DNA of 64,000 bases. It comes from Pseudomonas sp. H1h (GTDB lineage: Bacteria; Pseudomonadota; Gammaproteobacteria; Pseudomonadales; Pseudomonadaceae). The DNA lies in contig NZ_AYMJ01000018.1 in the NCBI RefSeq assembly GCF_000633255.1, positions 186,001-250,000 of the forward strand, read 5' to 3'. The stretch's first letter is position 1. Each line of letters opens with the position of its first letter. This document shows positions 58,229 through 64,000 of the stretch, in pieces. The notes under the pieces were generated by a model. The model saw only the letters and a program-made list of their open reading frames with translations, was not told the DNA's origin and made no database searches. A program made the translations under genes and the position numbers.

Positions 58229-59509
58229 ATGAATGATCAGGCCAATAGCGTCGACGCACGCTATGAAGCGGCAGCACCAGCTGAACTGTCGAGCTGGAAT
58301 CGCCATGACACCACGTGGATGTTGGGACTGTTCGGGACGGCCATTGGCGCCGGTACCCTGTTTTTGCCGATCAACGCGGGTCTGGGTGGCTTCTGGCCGC
58401 TGGTGATCCTCGCGCTGCTGGCCTTCCCGATGACCTTCTTCGCCCACCGCGGCCTGACCCGCTTCGTGCTCTCCGGTCGCGAAGGCGCCGACATCACCGA
58501 CGTGGTCGAGCAACATTTCGGCATCAAGGCCGGTGCGCTGATCACCCTGCTGTACTTCTTCGCCATCTTCCCGATCCTGCTGATCTACAGCGTCGGCCTG
58601 ACCAACACGGTCGCCAGCTTCCTTGAACACCAACTGCATATCACGCCGCCGCCACGCGTGTTGCTGTCGTTCGTGCTGATCCTCGGCCTGCTGGCTGTGG
58701 TGCGTTGCGGCGAAACGGCGATCGTCAAGGCGATGAGCCTGATGGTCTATCCGTTCATCGTCGCGCTGCTGTTCCTCGCGGTGTACCTGATCCCGCACTG
58801 GACCGGCGGCATTCTCACCACGGCATCGCAAGTGCCAGCGCCGTCGGCATTGCTGCACACGCTGTGGCTGGCGATCCCGGTGATGGTGTTCTCGTTCAAC
58901 CATTCGCCGATCATTTCGGCGTTCGCGGTGGACCAGAAGCGTCGTTACGGTGCCAATGCGGAGCAGCGCAGCTCGCAGATCCTCTGCCGTGCCCACCTGT
59001 TGATGGTGGTGATGGTGCTGTTCTTCGTCTTCAGTTGCGTGCTGACCCTGTCGCCGGAGCAACTGGCTGAAGCCAAGGCGCAGAACCTGTCGATCCTGTC
59101 CTATCTGGCTAACCACTTCAGCAACCCGGCCATTGCGTTTGCGGCGCCGTTGATTGCATTCGTGGCGATCTCCAAGTCGTTTCTCGGTCACTACATCGGC
59201 GCCAGCGAAGGCCTCAAGGGCCTGATCGTCAAGAGCGGCAAGCGTCCGGGCGCCAAGGCCCTGGATCGCATCGTCGCGGCGTTCATGCTGGTGGTGTGCT
59301 GGATCGTTGCGACCCTGAACCCGAGCATTCTCGGGATGATCGAGGCCGTCGGTGGTCCGGTGATCGCGGCGATCCTGTTCCTGATGCCGATGTACGCGAT
59401 TCGCAAAGTGCCAGCGATGGCGCGCTATCGCGGTCAGGCATCGAACGTGTTCGTTACCGCGGTAGGTCTGGTGGCCATTTCGGCGGTGATTTATTCGCTG
59501 ACGGCGTAA
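58229..59509 (+). CDS. Serine/threonine (HAAAP-family) permease
   Basis: 426 residues from ATG 58229 (GGAG 10 bases upstream; ATG 58211 is possible). Eleven or so membrane segments, with the family pattern MLGLFGTAIGAGTLFLPINA at the first segment and SFNHSPIISAFAVDQKRRYG in the middle, as in the SdaC/TdcC proton-coupled serine and threonine transporters. Closed by a strong terminator at 59539-59572. Specificity is inferred from resemblance to SdaC-like proteins. Confidence 0.85.
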   Translation: MNDQANSVDARYEAAAPAELSSWNRHDTTWMLGLFGTAIGAGTLFLPINAGLGGFWPLVILALLAFPMTFFAHRGLTRFVLSGREGADITDVVEQHFGIKAGALITLLYFFAIFPILLIYSVGLTNTVASFLEHQLHITPPPRVLLSFVLILGLLAVVRCGETAIVKAMSLMVYPFIVALLFLAVYLIPHWTGGILTTASQVPAPSALLHTLWLAIPVMVFSFNHSPIISAFAVDQKRRYGANAEQRSSQILCRAHLLMVVMVLFFVFSCVLTLSPEQLAEAKAQNLSILSYLANHFSNPAIAFAAPLIAFVAISKSFLGHYIGASEGLKGLIVKSGKRPGAKALDRIVAAFMLVVCWIVATLNPSILGMIEAVGGPVIAAILFLMPMYAIRKVPAMARYRGQASNVFVTAVGLVAISAVIYSLTA

Positions 59510-59538
59510 GCCAAAGCGCCGGATACTCAGCTACAGTG

Positions 59539-59572
59539 GCCGCTGTGCGTGATGCGCACAGCGGCTTTTTTT
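59539..59572 (+). terminator. Rho-independent terminator after the permease gene
   Basis: GCCGCTGTGCG (59539-59549) pairs perfectly with CGCACAGCGGC (59555-59565), with a 5-base loop and seven T's. Confidence 0.93.
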
Positions 59573-59589
59573 CGTCTGGAGACAGTGGA

Positions 59590-61236
59590 TTGTCGAGCGC
59601 GCCCCAACCTGTAGCACCACCCAATCGCTGGCAGGACATCCTCGCCGGTCTGTCGATTGCCGGTCTGCTGTTGCCCGAAGCGGTCGCTTATTCGACCATC
59701 GCCGCGCTGGCGCCGCAGGCGGGGGTGATCGCGCTGTTTGCCGGGCTGCTCTGCTATGGGCTGTTTGGCACCAGCCGCTTTGCCATTGTTTCGGCGACAT
59801 CTTCATCTGCGGCGGTACTGGCGGCGGCCACCGCGACCATGGCCAATGGTGACCCGCAGTTGCGCGCGACGCTGGCGGTCGGGCTGGTGCTGGTCACTGG
59901 CGGGCTGTTCTTGCTGGCGGGGATCTTTCGTTTCGGCAGCGTCACCTCGTTTATCGCCAAACCGGTGTTGCGCGGATTCGCCTTCGGCCTGGCGCTGACC
60001 ATCATTCTCAAGCAGGTCGCCAGTGTGGTCGGCGTGCACCTGACAGATGCCAATCTGGTGCGTTTTGCCCCGCAACTGCTTGAACAATTGCCGCAATGGA
60101 ACTGGCCGGCCGCCGCTGTGGCGGCGGTCGCGTTGGTATTGTTGGGGTTGTTTGCCCGCTTTCCACGGGTGCCCGGTGGTTTGCTGGTGGTGGTGATCGG
60201 CATCGTTGCCGGGCAATGGCTGAATCTGCCGGCACATGGCGTGCCGCTGATCGGCTTGATCGACCTGAGCCTGGAGGTGCCGAACCTGCCGGTGCTGCCG
60301 TTCGCCGATTGGCTGCGGCTGGGCGAAGTCGGGTTTGCGCTGGTGATGATTCTGTATGCCGAGTCTTACGGCTCGATCAGTTCGTTCGCGCTCAAGCACG
60401 GTGATCGTGTGACCTCCAACCGTGACCTGCTGGCGTTGGGTGCATCGAACCTGTTGTCCGGGCTGTTTCATGGCATGCCGGCGGGGGCAGGGTATTCGGC
60501 GACGTCGGCGAACGAGGCGGCCGGGGCAACTTCACGCTGGGCCGGGGGCGTGGCGGCGCTGGTGGTGCTGGTGATCGTGTTGACTGTATTGCCGTGGATT
60601 GCCCTGACACCGGAACCGATTCTGGCCGCCATCGTCATGCATGCGCTGGGCCGTGGTTTGAGTCTGCAGCCGCTGGGACGCTATTTCATCTGGCGCCGGG
60701 ACCGGGTGCTGGTGTTGTGCGCGGTAGGGGCGGTGCTGGTGCTGGGGATTCTGGATGGACTGCTGGTGTCGGTGGCCATCAGCGTGTTGCTGATGCTCAA
60801 GCAGATGTCGGCAGCGGATATTCAGGTGCTCGGGCGAATCGATGGCGGGCATGATTTTGTCGATCTGCAGCGCCATCCGACGGCTGTCTCTGAGCCGGGG
60901 GTGTTGATTGTGCGGCCCAGTGAGGCGCTGTTCTTTGCCAATGTGGAGCGGATTCTCGGCGCGGCATTGCGTCTGATCCGGCATTCGGACGCGCCGGTGC
61001 ACACGGTGATCCTCAGTCTTGAAGAAACCCCGGATCTGGATGGCACCAGTATCGAGGCGATGCAGGAGTTTTTTCTGCGGGTGCATCAGGAAGGCAAGCG
61101 GCTGATTCTGGCGCGGCTCAAGCATGAAGCGCTGGCGGTGCTGGAGGCGTTGCCGGAGGTGACGGCCAACGGGGTGATCCTCAGTGGATTGAGCGTGGAT
61201 GGCGCGGTGCAGCAGGCCCGCAAGCTCAACCCATAA
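59590..61236 (+). CDS. SulP-family anion transporter with STAS domain
   Basis: 548 residues from TTG 59590, with GGAG 8 bases upstream; the frame is open further back but runs through the permease gene and its terminator. About ten to twelve membrane segments, with the SulP pattern LAGLSIAGLLLPEAVAYSTI at the first. A C-terminal STAS domain (about 430-548; VLIVRPSEALFFANVERIL, LEETPDLDGTSIEAM) is also present. These carriers take up sulfate, bicarbonate or related anions; which one is not visible. Confidence 0.87.
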   Translation: MSSAPQPVAPPNRWQDILAGLSIAGLLLPEAVAYSTIAALAPQAGVIALFAGLLCYGLFGTSRFAIVSATSSSAAVLAAATATMANGDPQLRATLAVGLVLVTGGLFLLAGIFRFGSVTSFIAKPVLRGFAFGLALTIILKQVASVVGVHLTDANLVRFAPQLLEQLPQWNWPAAAVAAVALVLLGLFARFPRVPGGLLVVVIGIVAGQWLNLPAHGVPLIGLIDLSLEVPNLPVLPFADWLRLGEVGFALVMILYAESYGSISSFALKHGDRVTSNRDLLALGASNLLSGLFHGMPAGAGYSATSANEAAGATSRWAGGVAALVVLVIVLTVLPWIALTPEPILAAIVMHALGRGLSLQPLGRYFIWRRDRVLVLCAVGAVLVLGILDGLLVSVAISVLLMLKQMSAADIQVLGRIDGGHDFVDLQRHPTAVSEPGVLIVRPSEALFFANVERILGAALRLIRHSDAPVHTVILSLEETPDLDGTSIEAMQEFFLRVHQEGKRLILARLKHEALAVLEALPEVTANGVILSGLSVDGAVQQARKLNP

Positions 61237-61241
61237 CCCCC

Positions 61242-61332
61242 TGTAGGAGTGAGCCTGCTCGCGATAGCGTTGTGTCAGTCGATAAAAATGTAGCTGACAC
61301 ACCGCATTCGCGAGCAAGCCCGCTCCCACAGG
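61242..61332. repeat. REPIN
   Basis: Left arm TGTAGGAGTGAGCCTGCTCG (61242 onward) and right arm ending TCCCACAGG (61332), between the SulP and acnB genes, next to the shared terminator. Confidence 0.88.
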
Positions 61333-61343
61333 TCATTCAGGCA

Positions 61344-61382
61344 TAAAAAAACGCCGCTCATCTCACGATGGGCGGCGTTTTT
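61344..61382. terminator. Bidirectional terminator between SulP and acnB genes
   Basis: AACGCCGC and GCGGCGTT flank a 14-base inner part with further pairing (CTCAT/ATGGG). It is bordered by a run of A's on the left and T's on the right, so it can end both convergent transcripts. Confidence 0.9.
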
Positions 61383-61397
61383 CATTGCGTTGCAACG

Positions 61398-64000
61398 TTA
61401 GGCTTGAACGACCGGGATCTTGGCGTTCGCAGCAGCTTCACGGAACTCGGCGATCTGGTCGAAGGACAGGTAGCGGTAGACATCGGCCGCCATGCTGTCG
61501 ATCTTGCCAGCGTATTCCATGTACTCCTCGACGGTCGGCAGGCGACCCAGGATCGAAGCAACGGACGCCAGTTCGGCCGAAGCCAGGTAGACGTTCGCGC
61601 CGTCGCCCAGACGGTTCGGGAAGTTACGGGTGGACGTCGAGACCACGGTGCTGTTCGGCTCAACGCGTGCCTGGTTACCCATGCACAGCGAGCAGCCTGG
61701 CATTTCCATGCGTGCGCCGGCCTTGCCGTAGATGCCGTAGTAGCCTTCTTCGGTCAGTTGGTGAGCGTCCATCTTGGTCGGTGGCGACAGCCACAGACGG
61801 GTTGGCAGCTGACCCTTGACCTGATCCAGCAGTTTACCGGCAGCGCGGAAGTGACCGATGTTGGTCATGCACGAACCGATGAACACTTCGTCGATCTTCT
61901 CGCCAGCAACGCTGGACAGCAGACGGGCATCGTCCGGGTCGTTCGGCGCGCACAGTACCGGCTCGCTGATGTCGGCCAGATCGATTTCGATGACTTCGGC
62001 ATATTCGGCGTCGGCATCGGCTTCCATCAGTTCCGGGTTGGCAACCCAGGCTTCCATCGCTTGAGCGCGACGTTCCAGGGTGCGTGCGTCGCCGTAGCCT
62101 TCGCCGATCATCCAGCGCAGCAGAGTGATGTTGGAGTTCAGGTACTCGGTGATCGACTCTTTCGACAGCTTGATGGTGCAGCCGGCAGCCGAACGTTCGG
62201 CCGAGGCGTCGGACAGTTCGAACGCCTGTTCCAGGGTCAGACCTTCCAGGCCTTCGATTTCCAGGATGCGGCCGGAGAAGGCGTTTTTCTTGCCTTTCTT
62301 CTCGACGGTCAGCAGACCGTTCTGGATGGCGAAGTAAGGAATGGCATGAACCAGGTCACGCAGGGTGATGCCAGGTTTCATCTTGCCTTTGAAGCGCACC
62401 AGGATCGATTCCGGCATGTCCAGCGGCATGACGCCGGTGGCAGCGGCGAACGCGACCAGACCGGAACCGGCCGGGAACGAGATGCCCATCGGGAAACGGG
62501 TGTGCGAGTCACCACCGGTACCGACGGTGTCTGGCAGCAGCATGCGGTTCAGCCACGAGTGGATGATGCCGTCGCCCGGACGCAGGGAAACGCCGCCGCG
62601 GGTCATGATGAAGTCAGGCAGGGTGTGGTGGGTGGTCACGTCGATCGGCTTCGGATACGCCGCGGTGTGGCAGAAGGACTGCATGACCAGATCAGCGGAG
62701 AAGCCCAGGCACGCCAGGTCTTTCAGTTCGTCACGGGTCATCGGACCGGTGGTGTCCTGAGAACCTACGGTGGTCATCTTCGGTTCGCAGTAGGTGCCAG
62801 GACGTACGCCTTGGCCTTCTGCCAGACCGCACGCCTTGCCGACCATTTTCTGCGCCAGGGTGAAACCCTTGGTGCTTTCAGCCGGTGCTTCAGGCTTTTT
62901 GAACAGGTCGAACGCAGGCAGACCCAGTTCGGCGCGAGCCTTCTCGGTCAGGCCACGGCCGATGATCAGAGGAATACGGCCGCCGGCACGTACTTCGTCC
63001 AACAGAACCGGGGTCTTCATTTCGAAGGTGGTCAGGACCTCGTCAGTGCCGTGTTTGCAGACTTTGCCAGCATGCGGGTACAGGTCGATCACGTCGCCCA
63101 TGTTCATGTTGGTAACGTCGAACTCGATTGGCAGTGCGCCGGCATCTTCCATGGTGTTGTAGAAGATCGGAGCGATTTTGCTGCCGAAGCAGAAACCGCC
63201 AGCGCGCTTGTTCGGCACGTAAGGGATGTCATCGCCGAAGAACCACAGGACCGAGTTGGTTGCGGATTTACGCGAGGAACCGGTACCGACCACGTCACCG
63301 ACGTAGGCGATCGGGAAGCCTTGACCGCGCATTTCTTCGATCTGCTTCATCGGGCCGGTCTTGCCTTGCTCGTCCGGAACGATGCCGTCACGGGCCATTT
63401 TCAGCATGGCCAGGGCGTGCAGCGGGATATCAGGACGCGACCAGGCATCTGGAGCAGGGGACAGGTCGTCGGTGTTGGTTTCGCCGGTGACCTTGAACAC
63501 GCGCAGGCTGATCTTGTCGGCCAGAACAGGGCGCTTCTTGAACCACTCGCCGTCAGCCCAGGATTGCAGCACGGCTTTGGCGTGAGCGTTGCCGTTCTTG
63601 GCTTTTTCAGCCACGTCGTGGAAGGCATCGAACATCAGCAGGGTGTGCTTGAGTTCTTCGGCAGCCACTGGCGCCAGCTCGGCGTTGTCCAGCAGTTCGA
63701 CCAGGGTCACGATGTTGTAGCCGCCCTGCATGGTGCCGAGCAGTTCTACAGCGCGCTTCTTGTCCAGCAGAGGGGAGGAGACTTCGCCTTTGGCCAGAGC
63801 CGACAGGAAACCGGCTTTGACGTAAGCGGCTTCGTCCACTCCAGGTGGTACGCGATTGGTGATCAGGTCAACGAGGAAAGCTTCTTCGCCAGCCGGAGGA
63901 TTCTTCAGCAGCTCGACCAGGCCTGCAGTTTGTTCGGCGTTAAGCGGCTGGGGAACGATACCCAGGGCTGCACGCTCTTCGATATGTTTGCGGTAGGCTT
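61398..64000 (-). CDS. acnB: Aconitate hydratase B (first codons outside the window)
   Basis: 866 residues are present. The frame runs to the window edge and opens (..)EAYRKHIEERAALGIVPQPL, so only about two codons and one base, including the start, are missing. Total length would be the usual 869. Signatures of AcnB: DLITNRVPPGVDEAAYVKAG near the N-terminus, SFCHTAAYPKPIDV, and the cluster cysteines in GSCMTNIGHF and MPGCSLCMGNQARV (Cys in C-x2-C). The enzyme interconverts citrate and isocitrate in the TCA cycle, and the apoprotein binds mRNA in some bacteria. Convergent with the SulP gene. Confidence 0.97.
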   Translation of the reverse strand, partial: AYRKHIEERAALGIVPQPLNAEQTAGLVELLKNPPAGEEAFLVDLITNRVPPGVDEAAYVKAGFLSALAKGEVSSPLLDKKRAVELLGTMQGGYNIVTLVELLDNAELAPVAAEELKHTLLMFDAFHDVAEKAKNGNAHAKAVLQSWADGEWFKKRPVLADKISLRVFKVTGETNTDDLSPAPDAWSRPDIPLHALAMLKMARDGIVPDEQGKTGPMKQIEEMRGQGFPIAYVGDVVGTGSSRKSATNSVLWFFGDDIPYVPNKRAGGFCFGSKIAPIFYNTMEDAGALPIEFDVTNMNMGDVIDLYPHAGKVCKHGTDEVLTTFEMKTPVLLDEVRAGGRIPLIIGRGLTEKARAELGLPAFDLFKKPEAPAESTKGFTLAQKMVGKACGLAEGQGVRPGTYCEPKMTTVGSQDTTGPMTRDELKDLACLGFSADLVMQSFCHTAAYPKPIDVTTHHTLPDFIMTRGGVSLRPGDGIIHSWLNRMLLPDTVGTGGDSHTRFPMGISFPAGSGLVAFAAATGVMPLDMPESILVRFKGKMKPGITLRDLVHAIPYFAIQNGLLTVEKKGKKNAFSGRILEIEGLEGLTLEQAFELSDASAERSAAGCTIKLSKESITEYLNSNITLLRWMIGEGYGDARTLERRAQAMEAWVANPELMEADADAEYAEVIEIDLADISEPVLCAPNDPDDARLLSSVAGEKIDEVFIGSCMTNIGHFRAAGKLLDQVKGQLPTRLWLSPPTKMDAHQLTEEGYYGIYGKAGARMEMPGCSLCMGNQARVEPNSTVVSTSTRNFPNRLGDGANVYLASAELASVASILGRLPTVEEYMEYAGKIDSMAADVYRYLSFDQIAEFREAAANAKIPVVQA

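Noticed and set aside
59296..59589. Longer N-terminus for the SulP transporter
   Set aside because: The open frame runs back through the permease gene and its strong terminator, so it is chance; the TTG with GGAG is the better start.

Overview
The window is high-GC Gram-negative DNA that reads as a chromosomal segment of the Pseudomonas fluorescens group. The gene content, an AcnB typical of Pseudomonas, a complete type VI secretion (T6SS) locus, and about fifteen loci of the REP/REPIN palindromes common in these genomes (arms resembling GTGGGAGCGGGCTTGCTCGC) all point the same way. No rRNA, tRNA, CRISPR array or complete insertion sequence is visible.

Layout. 1-6.8 kb: the 3' part of a sulfide:quinone-oxidoreductase-like flavoprotein with a TauE/SafE exporter, an EmrB/EmrA-type efflux pair, copCD, and a RutR-like TetR regulator. 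6.9-14.7 kb: reductive pyrimidine catabolism (preA, preT, dihydropyrimidinase on one side; an NCS1 transporter and an N-carbamoyl amidohydrolase divergently on the other) around an AT-rich control region. 14.9-15.6 kb: two small hypothetical genes, one preceded by a very long leader hairpin. 15.7-19.7 kb: an 8-oxoguanine-deaminase-like amidohydrolase with an NCS2 permease, and a CobW-type metallochaperone.

19.8-29.2 kb: a catabolic locus whose substrate I cannot name. It holds a UbiX-like prenyltransferase, a UbiD-like decarboxylase, two tandem paralogous amidohydrolases (one lacking the H-x-H metal motif), a LysR regulator, and a two-subunit Tat-exported molybdenum hydroxylase with a second LysR gene. 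This is the best candidate for an undescribed pathway. 29.2-34.1 kb: a PAS-LuxR regulator, DUF1652, a small lipoprotein, an SDR and an aminoglycoside-phosphotransferase-like protein.

34.2-55.0 kb: the T6SS locus. It contains a PAAR-like (DUF4280) protein, a YwqK/MORN protein, VgrG, a lower-GC cargo island (DNase-I-fold enzyme, Stv-like protein, 85-residue unknown), then clpV-tssG-tssF-tssE-hcp-tssC-tssB leftward and tssJ-tssK-tssL-tssM-tssA rightward. The sheath, baseplate, tube, spike and membrane complex are all present. Fha, PpkA, PppA and TagF are not.

55.0-64.0 kb: a 2-hydroxyacid dehydrogenase, an isochorismatase-like hydrolase, a tautomerase, three very small genes (two with a membrane segment), a serine/threonine-type permease, a SulP transporter with STAS domain, and acnB, which lacks only its first codons because the window ends.

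Start codons were chosen from ribosome binding sites and family lengths. Functions are assigned from motifs and family resemblance read by eye; no database search was possible.
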